A DNA stretch of 64,000 nt from Mesorhizobium loti R88b. Lineage in GTDB: Bacteria > Pseudomonadota > Alphaproteobacteria > Rhizobiales > Rhizobiaceae. Position 1 is the stretch's first letter. Every line of letters begins with the position of its first letter. Below the pieces are notes generated by a model that was given only the letters and a program-made list of their open reading frames with translations, did no database searches and was not told where the DNA came from. The DNA lies in assembly GCF_013170845.1 (NCBI RefSeq), contig NZ_CP033367.1, positions 4,589,001-4,653,000 of the forward strand, written 5' to 3'. This document shows, piece after piece, positions 19,658 through 27,114 of this stretch. The position numbers and the translations under genes were made by a program.

Positions 19658-19670
19658 GATAAAAATTATC
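19658..19670. promoter_or_regulatory. palindrome upstream of the permease (operator candidate)
   Basis: GATAA AAA TTATC, a perfect 13-nt inverted repeat, 22 nt upstream of the permease start codon. It lies in the regulator-permease divergent region. Binding by the TetR protein is conjecture. Confidence 0.4.
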
Positions 19671-19758
19671 CTCCGCAGCGGAACCTATCGATGGAGTCAG
19701 ATATCGTCAACAAATATGGTTCATTGGTGCTTGCAAAATTTCGCGCACTCGCTTTAAA

Positions 19759-19773
19759 CTGAATTGAATTCAG
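19759..19773. promoter_or_regulatory. palindrome directly upstream of the tetR-type gene (operator candidate)
   Basis: CTGAATT G AATTCAG, a perfect 15-nt inverted repeat ending 9 nt before the regulator ATG. Position and symmetry fit an autoregulatory TetR operator. Confidence 0.55.
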
Positions 19774-19782
19774 GAAACAGAA

Positions 19783-20385
19783 ATGGGACGACCCAAAACT
19801 CAGACCGATCGCCGCCTCACGCTCGTCGCGGCGGCAGAATCGATGATCGCCAGGCGCGGCCTCGCCGCCGTCACGCTGCGCGACGTTGCCAATGAGGCAG
19901 GGATGAGTTCGAGCGCCCTGCTCTATTACTATCCCGGCCTGAAGGACCTGCTGGACGATGTGCAGCGCAAGGCTGTCGAGCGGTTCTGCACGATACGTGC
20001 GGCGTCGGTCACCGAGATCGCCGATCCCCGGTTGCGCCTGAAGACGATGATCGAGAACGGGCTGCCGACCGATGCGGACGACCAGCTCTGCCGGCTGCTG
20101 CTCGAACTCGGCGCCTATTCGCGCTCGGATGCGAGCTATGCTGCCCGCCACATCACTTTGTTCGAGCGACAGGTGTCGATCTATGTCGGCATTCTGGAAG
20201 CGGGTGCCGCCACCGGCATCTTCAAACTGCAGGCCACCAGCGAGACGATCGCGCGCAGCCTTGTAGTGCTCGAGGACGGCCTGGGGCTGCATCTCGTCAA
20301 TCTCGTGCCGGCGGTCGATCAGGCTTCGGCGCTGGCAATCCTGACCAGCTATGCCGAGCTCGCGACCGGCTGCAGCCTTCGCTGA
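19783..20385 (+). CDS. TetR/AcrR-family transcriptional regulator
   Basis: 200 residues. The N-terminal helix-turn-helix (about 9-55) reads LVAAAESMIARRGLAAVTLRDVANEAGMSSSALLYYYPGLKDLL over the family positions, with the signature LYYYPGLKDLL (46-56). The C-terminal ligand domain resembles BetI-type regulators. It is probably a dimeric repressor of the divergent permease and of the downstream aminopeptidase gene, 32 nt away on the same strand. The effector is unknown. A palindrome lies immediately upstream of its ATG. Confidence 0.9.
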   Translation: MGRPKTQTDRRLTLVAAAESMIARRGLAAVTLRDVANEAGMSSSALLYYYPGLKDLLDDVQRKAVERFCTIRAASVTEIADPRLRLKTMIENGLPTDADDQLCRLLLELGAYSRSDASYAARHITLFERQVSIYVGILEAGAATGIFKLQATSETIARSLVVLEDGLGLHLVNLVPAVDQASALAILTSYAELATGCSLR

Positions 20386-20417
20386 GCCGGCTTACATCAG
20401 CGGAGCGAGACCCAAGC

Positions 20418-21584
20418 ATGGACCAACTGCCGACCCACACCGCCACACCAGCCGGCAAAGCGCGGGCCCGCGCGCTCGGCATTCTCTTGCAAGGCACGCC
20501 CGGCCCCGCCAATGCCATCACCGATGTCGGTGGCGTCCTGGTCGGTTACTCCACGATCGTCAAGGGCGAAGGCAAGCTCAGTCTCGGACAGGGACCGGTG
20601 CGCACCGGGGTGACGGCCATCCTGCCGTTCGGCCATGACGGCGTCGGCATTGCTTGCGCCGCCGGCTATCATTCCTTCAACGGCAATGGCGAAATGACCG
20701 GCGCATCATGGATCGAGGAGGCCGGCAGCATCAGCCTGCCGATCCTGATCACCAACACCCATGCGGTCGGCCCTTGCCATCGCGGCGTCATCGACTGGGT
20801 GGCGCGCCACAAACCGGATCTCGCCAACCAGTGGCTGCTGCCGGTGGTGGCCGAAACCTGGGACGGCTATCTCAACGACATCAACGGCTCGCATGTCACT
20901 GTCGATCACGCCATGGCCGCAATCGACAACGCGGCTGGCGGCCGCATCGAGGAAGGCTCGGTCGGCGGTGGCACCGGCATGAACTGCTATGCCTTCAAGG
21001 GCGGCTCGGGTACGGCCTCGCGGATCGTCGACTACGGCCATCGCTCCTACACGGTCGGTGTCTTCCTGCAGGCCAATTTCGGGTCGCGGCGCGAACTCAC
21101 CATCGCCGGCGTACCGCTTGGTGATCAGCTGGCAGACGACAACCCGATGGAGGCGTACTTCCGGGGTGGCCCGACGGGCGCTGGCTCCTGCATCGGCATC
21201 ATCGCCACCGACGCGCCACTCTTGCCGGGCCAATGCAAGGCGCTGGCCCGGCGCGTGCCGCTCGGCCTGGCGCGGACCGGGACTACAGGCTCGCATTTCT
21301 CCGGCGATATTTTCCTCGGCTTCTCAACCGCCAACCGCGATGCGCTCACCGGCCGTTTCCCGAAGGGGCCGGCCGGCGAATTGAGCTACAGCCACATGGA
21401 CTTCATCCCGTGGGGCCGCATGGATGATTTCTACACCGCCGTCGTGCAAGCGACCGAAGAGGCGGTGCTCAATGCGCTCGTCGCCAACAGCGACATGACC
21501 GGCCGCGACGGCAACCGCAGTCCCGCCTTGCCACATGCCAAGGTGCTGGCCGCGTTGAAAGCACGCGGAGCTGTTGCCGCTTGA
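20418..21584 (+). CDS. dmpA: P1-family aminopeptidase (DmpA / L-aminopeptidase D-Ala-esterase)
   Basis: 388 residues of the DmpA/OAT-type Ntn-hydrolase family. The autocleavage site is seen as TGAGSCIG, with cleavage expected between Gly256 and Ser257; Ser257 becomes the N-terminal nucleophile of the beta chain. GGGTGMNCYAFKGGSGTASR (184-202) and DNPMEAYF (241-248) are other conserved blocks. DmpA from Ochrobactrum releases N-terminal L- and D-amino acids; beta-aminopeptidases share the fold. It is downstream of the TetR gene and ends at a strong bidirectional terminator. The symbol is by family similarity. Confidence 0.88.
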   Translation: MDQLPTHTATPAGKARARALGILLQGTPGPANAITDVGGVLVGYSTIVKGEGKLSLGQGPVRTGVTAILPFGHDGVGIACAAGYHSFNGNGEMTGASWIEEAGSISLPILITNTHAVGPCHRGVIDWVARHKPDLANQWLLPVVAETWDGYLNDINGSHVTVDHAMAAIDNAAGGRIEEGSVGGGTGMNCYAFKGGSGTASRIVDYGHRSYTVGVFLQANFGSRRELTIAGVPLGDQLADDNPMEAYFRGGPTGAGSCIGIIATDAPLLPGQCKALARRVPLGLARTGTTGSHFSGDIFLGFSTANRDALTGRFPKGPAGELSYSHMDFIPWGRMDDFYTAVVQATEEAVLNALVANSDMTGRDGNRSPALPHAKVLAALKARGAVAA

Positions 21585-21619
21585 AGGCGGCCAGCTAGAC
21601 ACCTTGCGCGAGCATCACG

Positions 21620-21655
21620 AAAAAGGCCCCGGCGTTTTGCGCCGGGGCCTTTTTT
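21620..21655. terminator. bidirectional rho-independent terminator between dmpA and glnII
   Basis: A perfect stem of about 15 bp including flanking A/T pairs (21620-21634 with 21640-21654), loop TTTTG. Runs of A on the left and T on the right let it stop both converging transcripts. Confidence 0.9.
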
Positions 21656-21707
21656 CGATCGGTTGTTTCTCTGCAGCGAGGACCTTGCGATCCGCGCCGC
21701 GAAACAA

Positions 21708-22748
21708 TCAGGCAGCGGCCGAAACCTTCGCGTCGGTCGCAACTTCCGAGATTGTCTTCAGGATCTGCGAGGCGATCTGGTAGGGGTCGCCTTGCGAATT
21801 CGGGCGACGGTCTTCCAGATAGCCCTTGTAGTCATTCTTGATGAAGGAATGCGGCACGCGGATCGACGCGCCACGGTCGGCGATGCCATAGCTGAACTTG
21901 TTCCATGGCGCGGTCTCGTGTTTGCCGGTCAGACGCTTGTCGTTGTCGGGACCGTAGACGGCGATGTGGTCCATCAGGTTCTTGTCGAACTGCGCCATCA
22001 GCGATTCGAAATACGCCTTGCCGCCGACTTCGCGCATATAGGCAGTCGAGAAGTTGGCATGCATGCCCGAGCCGTTCCAATCGGTATCGCCGAGCGGCTT
22101 GCAGTGGAACTCGATGTCGATGCGGTATTTTTCGGTGAGGCGCAGAAGCAAATAGCGGGCGATCCACATCTGGTCGGCGGCCTTCTTGGAGCCCTTGCCA
22201 AAGATCTGGAATTCCCACTGGCCCTTTGCCACTTCGGCATTGATGCCTTCATGGTTGATGCCGGCTGCAAGGCAGAGGTCGAGATGGTCCTCGACGATCT
22301 GGCGCGCGACATCGCCGACATTCTTGTAGCCGACGCCGGTGTAGTACGGACCCTGCGGTGCGGGATAGCCGGTCTCCGGGAAGCCGAGCGGGCGACCGTC
22401 CTTATAGAAGAAATACTCCTGCTCGAAGCCGAACCAGGCACCCTCGTCGTCGAGGATGGTGGCGCGCTTGTTGGAGGCGTGCGGCGTGACACCGTCGGGC
22501 ATCATGACTTCGCACATGACCAGCACGCCATTGGTGCGGGTCGGGTCCGGATAGGCCGCGACCGGCTTCAGAACGCAGTCGGAGCTGTGGCCCTCGGCCT
22601 GCATCGTGGAGGAGCCATCGAAACCCCACAGCGGAAGTTCTTCGAGGGTGGGGAATTCGGCGAATTCCTTGACCTGCGTCTTGCCGCGAAGGTTGGGGAC
22701 CGGGGTGTATCCATCGAGCCAGATATACTCGAGCTTGTATTTCGTCAT
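21708..22748 (-). CDS. glnII: glutamine synthetase type II (eukaryotic-type)
   Basis: 346 residues. The protein opens MTKYKLEYIWLDGYTPVPNLR and has LWGFDGSSTMQAEG (about 41-54), GFEQEYFFYKDG, NGSGMHANFS and an ATP-site HETAPWNKFSYGIADRGAS block, the GSII pattern of plants and rhizobia rather than GSI. GSII is octameric or decameric and not adenylylated. It makes glutamine under nitrogen limitation. ATG 22748 has AGAGG upstream; the longer frame to 22772 was rejected. A sigma-54 promoter lies about 90 nt upstream, and the gstI-like gene is divergent. Confidence 0.96.
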   Translation of the reverse strand: MTKYKLEYIWLDGYTPVPNLRGKTQVKEFAEFPTLEELPLWGFDGSSTMQAEGHSSDCVLKPVAAYPDPTRTNGVLVMCEVMMPDGVTPHASNKRATILDDEGAWFGFEQEYFFYKDGRPLGFPETGYPAPQGPYYTGVGYKNVGDVARQIVEDHLDLCLAAGINHEGINAEVAKGQWEFQIFGKGSKKAADQMWIARYLLLRLTEKYRIDIEFHCKPLGDTDWNGSGMHANFSTAYMREVGGKAYFESLMAQFDKNLMDHIAVYGPDNDKRLTGKHETAPWNKFSYGIADRGASIRVPHSFIKNDYKGYLEDRRPNSQGDPYQIASQILKTISEVATDAKVSAAA

Positions 22749-22834
22749 TCTAGCCTCTCGTTGCTTGTTCACCGAACACCAAACGGCGTCGACATGCGTG
22801 CGCCGTCAGCAGCCGGCGCTGCCGATTCCTAAAA

Positions 22835-22850
22835 TGCAAATCGTGTGCCA
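22835..22850 (-). promoter_or_regulatory. sigma-54 (RpoN) promoter of glnII
   Basis: Read on the minus strand: TGGCAC, ACGAT, TTGCA, which fits the TGGCACRNNNNTTGCW consensus at every defined base. The inferred transcription start falls about 75 nt before the glnII ATG. NtrC-dependent glnII transcription is established in rhizobia. Confidence 0.9.
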
Positions 22851-22946
22851 CTCCGACATCGTCGGGTGCGGCAAAATGGCCGCGATATCGCGCTGAATTT
22901 GCTGAGCCGCCTCATCACTGGATCGAGATCGATCAGAGGCATCAAA

Positions 22947-22963
22947 TGCACAAATAGTAGGCA
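22947..22963. promoter_or_regulatory. possible NtrC-binding site between glnII and gstI
   Basis: TGCAC, seven bases, AGGCA: 17 nt, the length of the enteric NtrC operator, with one perfect half site and a second half matching 3 of 5. It lies about 100 bp upstream of the glnII -24 element, a usual enhancer distance. The match is partial, so this is a candidate only. Confidence 0.4.
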
Positions 22964-22979
22964 AACAATGATCTTTTCG

Positions 22980-22994
22980 TAGGCATATTGCCTA
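22980..22994. promoter_or_regulatory. TAGGCA palindrome upstream of gstI
   Basis: TAGGCA TAT TGCCTA is a perfect 15-nt inverted repeat about 70 nt before the gstI-like start. The same TAGGCA word also occurs at 22958-22963. It could be a repressor site or part of the gstI promoter. Confidence 0.4.
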
Positions 22995-23064
22995 AAGGAA
23001 TCGCAAGACTTATCTTCATTGAAAGATGAATCGCAAAACTCCTGAAAGAGAAAGGAGGCCGCTT

Positions 23065-23256
23065 ATGGAAGCCACCATCTCCCGTCCGTCGGCAACAATC
23101 CTGATGTTCCCTCTGGCAGGGCGCAAATCTGCCTCAAATTTAGGCGCCAAGGCCAAATTCGCGGCAGAAGTGGCCTCGTTGCGTTATACGCACGCCGATT
23201 TTGACGGCTGGTATCACGAAGCGGCGGTCGAGGAAGACAATCAGCGCAAGAGCTGA
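23065..23256 (+). CDS. gstI: GstI-like small protein (glutamine synthetase II translational inhibitor)
   Basis: 63 residues, divergent from glnII. In Rhizobium leguminosarum the gene at this place, gstI, encodes a 63-residue protein that lowers GlnII translation and is repressed by NtrC when nitrogen is short. Size, position and orientation agree exactly; the sequence itself was not compared. Seen here: a short segment ATILMFPLAGR (9-19), a central basic stretch, and a C-terminal acidic and aromatic part, FDGWYHEAAVEED (46-58). ATG 23065 follows AAAGGAGG at a 6-nt distance, which decides against the upstream ATG at 23026. It ends at a terminator shared with the MFS gene. Confidence 0.75.
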   Translation: MEATISRPSATILMFPLAGRKSASNLGAKAKFAAEVASLRYTHADFDGWYHEAAVEEDNQRKS

Positions 23257-23280
23257 CCGCTTCTTCAGGTCTCAGATATG

Positions 23281-23314
23281 AAAAGCCCGGCGTGATTGCT
23301 CACCCCGGGCTTTT
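23281..23314. terminator. bidirectional terminator between gstI and the MFS gene
   Basis: A 10-bp perfect stem (23281-23290 with 23305-23314) with A-run and T-run flanks and a 14-nt loop, 24 nt after the gstI-like stop and 21 nt from the MFS stop. Confidence 0.85.
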
Positions 23315-23335
23315 CATTGGACGATGATCCGCTGG

Positions 23336-25225
23336 CTACTCCTTGGCGTGCAGATTGGTGCCAAGCGTATCCTTGACGAAGATCATGCCGATGACGAGCG
23401 TGAATGCCGCGATCACCACCGGATACCAGAGGCCGTAGTAGATATCGCCCTTGTAGGCACTGAGCGCGAACACTGTCGCCGGCAGCAAGCCGCCGAACCA
23501 GCCATTGCCGATGTGATAGGGCAGCGACATGCCGGTATAGCGAATGCGGGTCGGGAACATCTCGACCAGGATCGCCGCGATCGGCCCGTAAACCATGGTC
23601 ACGAACAGGATCAGGATGAACAGGATGCCGATTGTCATCGGCCAGTTCACCGCCGCCGGATCGGCGAACATGGCAAAGGCGCCGCCGCCCGGTATGTTGT
23701 AGACGGTGACCTCGGGTGCGCCCGTTGCCTCATCGCTGGTCAGCAGCTTGTCCTTGACTGCCTGGTCGGCCGGCACGGCTGTCTTTTCGCCACCACGGAT
23801 GGCGGCCGCGTCCAGCTTGAGCTCAGGGTTGGCCGCGATAAACGCATCGAGTTTCTGGTCGGCAACCTTGATCGCCGCACGCTTCAGAGGATAACCGCCG
23901 TCCTGCAACGACATGTTGACGGCCTTGACGAAGGCGGCGTCCTTGGCTTTGGCCTGATCGCCGGCGGCGACAGCATCGTAGGACGCCACAGTTTCTGTTC
24001 CGATCTTGACTGATGCAGCGGTTCCGGCCGCGGCCGTCGACACCACGTCATAGGGAACCGAGTTCTTGGTGAGGAACGAAGTCGCGATGTCGCAGGACGT
24101 CGTGAACTTGGCGGTGCCGACCGGATTGAACTGGAACTTGCAGTCGCCAGGCGCCGCCGTCACCGTCGCCCGCGTGTTCTGCTGGGCCTTGGCAAGTGCG
24201 GGATTGGCAGCCCAGGTCAATGCCTTGAACAGCGGGAAAGTACAGACGATGGCGAGCGCAAGCCCAGCCATGATGATCGGTTTGCGGCCGATCTTGTCGG
24301 ACAGCCAGCCGAAGACGACGAAGAAGATCGAGCCGAGCGCCAGCGCGACGGCGATCATGATGTTGACCGACTGCGCGTCGACCTTGAGCACGTTCTGCAG
24401 GAAGAACAGAGCGTAGAACTGGCCATTGTACCAGACGACGGCCTGGCCGGCGGTGAGGCCGAGCAATGCCAGCAGAGCGATCTTGGCGTTCTTCCACTGA
24501 CCAAAGGCTTCCGAGAGCGGCGCTTTGGAGCCCTTCCCCTCGTCCTTCATCTTCTGGAAGGTTGGAGACTCCGAGAGAGACAACCGAATCCAGATCGAAA
24601 CGGCGAGCAGCAGGAAAGAGACGATGAACGGAATGCGCCAGCCCCAGGCGGCGTAGGTCTCCTTGCTCAGCGATCCCTGCACGATGAGGATGACGATCAG
24701 CGACAGGAACAGGCCGAGCGTCGCTGTCGTCTGAATCCATGAGGTGTAGAAGCCGCGGCGGTCATCGGGCGCGTGCTCGGCGACATAGGTCGCCGCGCCG
24801 CCATATTCGCCGCCCAGCGCCAGGCCCTGCAGCATGCGCAGGACGATCAGGATCACAGGAGCCGCGATGCCTAGGGTTGCATAGCCAGGCAGCAGACCGA
24901 CCAGGAAGGTCGACAGACCCATGATCGTCATGGTGACGAGGAATGTGTATTTGCGGCCGACAAGGTCGCCGATGCGACCGAACAGCAGCGCACCAAACGG
25001 GCGCACCAGGAAGCCTGCGGCAAAAGCCAGCAGCGCGAAGATGTTGCGCGTCGCCTCGGGAATGGTCGGGGCGAAAAAGGTCGAGCCGATGAAGGCCGCC
25101 AATGAGCCGTAGAGATAGAAATCGTACCATTCGAAAACGGTGCCGAGCGAGGAAGCGAAAATGACCTTCTTCTCTTCCCGCGTCATGCCGCGGCTTGCTC
25201 CGCCGGCGGTCGATGCAATTGCCAT
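23336..25225 (-). CDS. MFS transporter (MHS/ProP-like) with large periplasmic insertion
   Basis: 629 residues against about 430-450 for ordinary MHS-type transporters. The N half has SLGTVFEWYDFYLYG (26-40), GRIGDLVGRKYTF (83-95, MFS loop 2-3 signature) and RMLQGLALGGEYGGAATYVAE (130-150). The C half has FGWLSDKIGRKP (305-316). After TM9 (about 317-336) about 190 residues, 338-528, are soluble and Ala/Lys/Asp-rich, with two cysteines (362, 378). Then TM10 resumes at WPMTIGILF. With a cytoplasmic N-terminus this loop faces the periplasm. The family imports osmolytes or organic acids; the substrate is unknown. ATG 25225 is preceded by GGAGGA. Upstream in-frame sequence to 25342 was rejected. 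Confidence 0.9.
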   Translation of the reverse strand: MAIASTAGGASRGMTREEKKVIFASSLGTVFEWYDFYLYGSLAAFIGSTFFAPTIPEATRNIFALLAFAAGFLVRPFGALLFGRIGDLVGRKYTFLVTMTIMGLSTFLVGLLPGYATLGIAAPVILIVLRMLQGLALGGEYGGAATYVAEHAPDDRRGFYTSWIQTTATLGLFLSLIVILIVQGSLSKETYAAWGWRIPFIVSFLLLAVSIWIRLSLSESPTFQKMKDEGKGSKAPLSEAFGQWKNAKIALLALLGLTAGQAVVWYNGQFYALFFLQNVLKVDAQSVNIMIAVALALGSIFFVVFGWLSDKIGRKPIIMAGLALAIVCTFPLFKALTWAANPALAKAQQNTRATVTAAPGDCKFQFNPVGTAKFTTSCDIATSFLTKNSVPYDVVSTAAAGTAASVKIGTETVASYDAVAAGDQAKAKDAAFVKAVNMSLQDGGYPLKRAAIKVADQKLDAFIAANPELKLDAAAIRGGEKTAVPADQAVKDKLLTSDEATGAPEVTVYNIPGGGAFAMFADPAAVNWPMTIGILFILILFVTMVYGPIAAILVEMFPTRIRYTGMSLPYHIGNGWFGGLLPATVFALSAYKGDIYYGLWYPVVIAAFTLVIGMIFVKDTLGTNLHAKE

Positions 25226-25322
25226 GGAATTGTCCTCCCGTGAGACCCTGTCCTCGATGCTGCGCCTATTCCGTCCGCGTTCTCCTCCGAGCGCGGACTC
25301 ACGACAGCCATCAAGGAAAAAA

Positions 25323-25357
25323 TGACAGAAAGCGCTCGCCAACGGCAGAGCGCCTTT
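25323..25357 (-). terminator. weak terminator downstream of the ATP12-family gene
   Basis: Six paired GC-rich bases (GCGCTC at 25332-25337 with GAGCGC at 25348-25353), extended by an A/T pairing, are followed on the minus strand by a T-rich stretch. It may separate the ATP12 gene from the MFS gene. Confidence 0.45.
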
Positions 25358-25375
25358 GGGATTATGACTTTGGTA

Positions 25376-26182
25376 TTAGGTGCGCTGCGGTAAAGCCTTA
25401 AGCGCTTCGAGAAGATCGACGGCAGCGATCATGTCGCGCTTGCGGGCGGCGCGGCGCGCGACAGCTTCGGCGTCCTGTCCCCACTGTTCGATCTGCCAGT
25501 CCTCGTCGACATGGCCGGCGGCCCAGGCGGCCTCCACGTCGAGCTCACCGAAGTCGACGGCCAGCGCCAGCAGCGCCGAACCGGTCAGCGACGTCATGAC
25601 GTGGATGGCGGCCAGCCGCAGGGGTTCCGCACGCTGGCTGAGATGGACACCCAGCACCGCAATGGTTTCGCGCGGCTGCTCGACATGGATGATCCCCTCG
25701 GCAAGGTTGAAGCGTGCCCCTAGTGCGGCGCGTGCCCAATCGATGACCGGATCCCAGTGCTCGTTCTGCCGCTCGACCAGCCCTTGCGGTGCATCCGTGC
25801 GGTAACAGAGCAGATCGGACGAGGCAAAGCGCAATATGTCTTCCAGCACCGCCTGCGGATCGCTGGCGACGCCATCGATGGCGGTGTTGACCAGGCGCAT
25901 CACCGGCATCGACACCGGATTGATCGTCTCGCCTTGCTCGGCGAACTCGTTTGCAACCAGCGTTGCAGCCGCTTCGGTCGGCAGCGCCAGCAGCGCCTTG
26001 CCCGGCGTGCGCACCGGCTTGCCGTCGAGATGCACGGCAAAACCGCCCTCCACCGGCGCAACGGAAACGGTCTTGTAGAAGCGCTTGGGCAGCGGCGTCT
26101 TCATCTGGATCTGGGCGCGACGCACCGGATCCGGATCGGAAAGATACTTGCCCGCTTCGAGGTCGCTGAGGATGTCACGCAT
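25376..26182 (-). CDS. ATP12-family F1-ATPase assembly chaperone
   Basis: 268 residues. Conserved ATP12 features include FYKTVSVAPVEGGFAVHLDGKPVRTPGK (near residues 35-63), VLEDILRFASSDLLCYR (about 112-128) and a C-terminal DEDWQIEQWGQDAEA block. The mitochondrial relative helps assemble the F1 alpha subunit; alphaproteobacterial members probably do likewise. ATG 26182 (MRDILSDLEAG) has GAGG at about 6 nt; a GTG at 26194 would put the ribosome site inside the gene. It follows the DMT transporter by 12 nt, so RluC-DMT-ATP12 form one minus-strand operon. Confidence 0.9.
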   Translation of the reverse strand: MRDILSDLEAGKYLSDPDPVRRAQIQMKTPLPKRFYKTVSVAPVEGGFAVHLDGKPVRTPGKALLALPTEAAATLVANEFAEQGETINPVSMPVMRLVNTAIDGVASDPQAVLEDILRFASSDLLCYRTDAPQGLVERQNEHWDPVIDWARAALGARFNLAEGIIHVEQPRETIAVLGVHLSQRAEPLRLAAIHVMTSLTGSALLALAVDFGELDVEAAWAAGHVDEDWQIEQWGQDAEAVARRAARKRDMIAAVDLLEALKALPQRT

Positions 26183-26194
26183 GAAGAACCTCAC

Positions 26195-27112
26195 TCACAC
26201 CGGGGTCAGCTTGCGAGCTGGTCGGTTGACGATGATCAGGCCCGCCGCAATCAAGCCAAGTGCCAGGAAAATGCGAATGGTCAGCGGCTCGTTCAAGATG
26301 ACCGCGCCGCACAAAACACCGAAAACCGGCGACAGGAAGGTGAAGCTGGACAGGCCGGAGGCCGGATAGCGGCGCAGCAGCCAGAACCACAGGACATAGG
26401 TGAAGGCAACGATAAAGACCGCCTGAAACAGCAGGGCCGACGTCGCCAACATCGTGGGATCGCGCACCGGTGGACCGGCAAGAGGCATCACCAGCATACC
26501 AACGACCGCCGCGCCCGCGAGCTGGTAGAGCAGCAGTTTTTCGGCGCTCGCCTCAACCAGTTTCGATCGCTTGATGAGGATATTGGTCAGCGCCCAGAAA
26601 AACCCGGAGCCAAGGCTCAACAGGTCACCGAACAGCATGTCGCCGCCGCCGCCGAGCTTGTCGGAAAAGACGGCGGCAAGGCCGGCGAAGGCCAGCAGCA
26701 GGCCAAGGAACTTGCGCAAGGTGATCTGTTCGCCAAGCAGGAAGTGGCCGCCGACCAGCATCCAGAACGGCATGGTGTTGACCAGCAGCGTGTTGCGGGC
26801 AACGGTCGTGTGCTCCAGGCCGACATAAAGGCAAAGGAACTCGATGCCGAACAGCACGCCAACCAGGATGCCGGCCAGCAATGTGCCATCGCGCGTGAAC
26901 AGCGCGATGCCGCGCCAGCGGCACCAGAGGAAGACGCAGAAGCCGCCGATGACGGAGCGCGCGATCGACAGGAAGACCGGGTCGTAGCCGGTGTAGGAGA
27001 TTTTCGCGGCGACGTAGTTCAGGCCCCAGGAAAAGGTCAGGCCGACCATGATGGCGGCGGCGGCCATGTCGACTGTGTCGCGCCGATCCAGCGCGTCGGC
27101 GGCGCCACTCAA
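26195..27112 (-). CDS. EamA/DMT-family transporter
   Basis: 305 residues with about ten hydrophobic segments in two EamA repeats (about 15-140 and 155-295). VGLTFSWGLNYVAAK near the N-terminus and YVGLEHTTVARNTLLVNTMPFWMLVGG in the first repeat are typical. It is probably an inner-membrane exporter of amino acids or other metabolites. No ATG fits; TTG at 27112 has GGAGG 7 nt upstream and gives the beginning LSGAADALD. An ATG at 27067 is an alternative, 15 codons in. The gene begins within 5 nt of the rluC stop and leads directly into the ATP12 gene. Confidence 0.85.
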   Translation of the reverse strand: MSGAADALDRRDTVDMAAAAIMVGLTFSWGLNYVAAKISYTGYDPVFLSIARSVIGGFCVFLWCRWRGIALFTRDGTLLAGILVGVLFGIEFLCLYVGLEHTTVARNTLLVNTMPFWMLVGGHFLLGEQITLRKFLGLLLAFAGLAAVFSDKLGGGGDMLFGDLLSLGSGFFWALTNILIKRSKLVEASAEKLLLYQLAGAAVVGMLVMPLAGPPVRDPTMLATSALLFQAVFIVAFTYVLWFWLLRRYPASGLSSFTFLSPVFGVLCGAVILNEPLTIRIFLALGLIAAGLIIVNRPARKLTPV

Positions 27113-27114
27113 GA

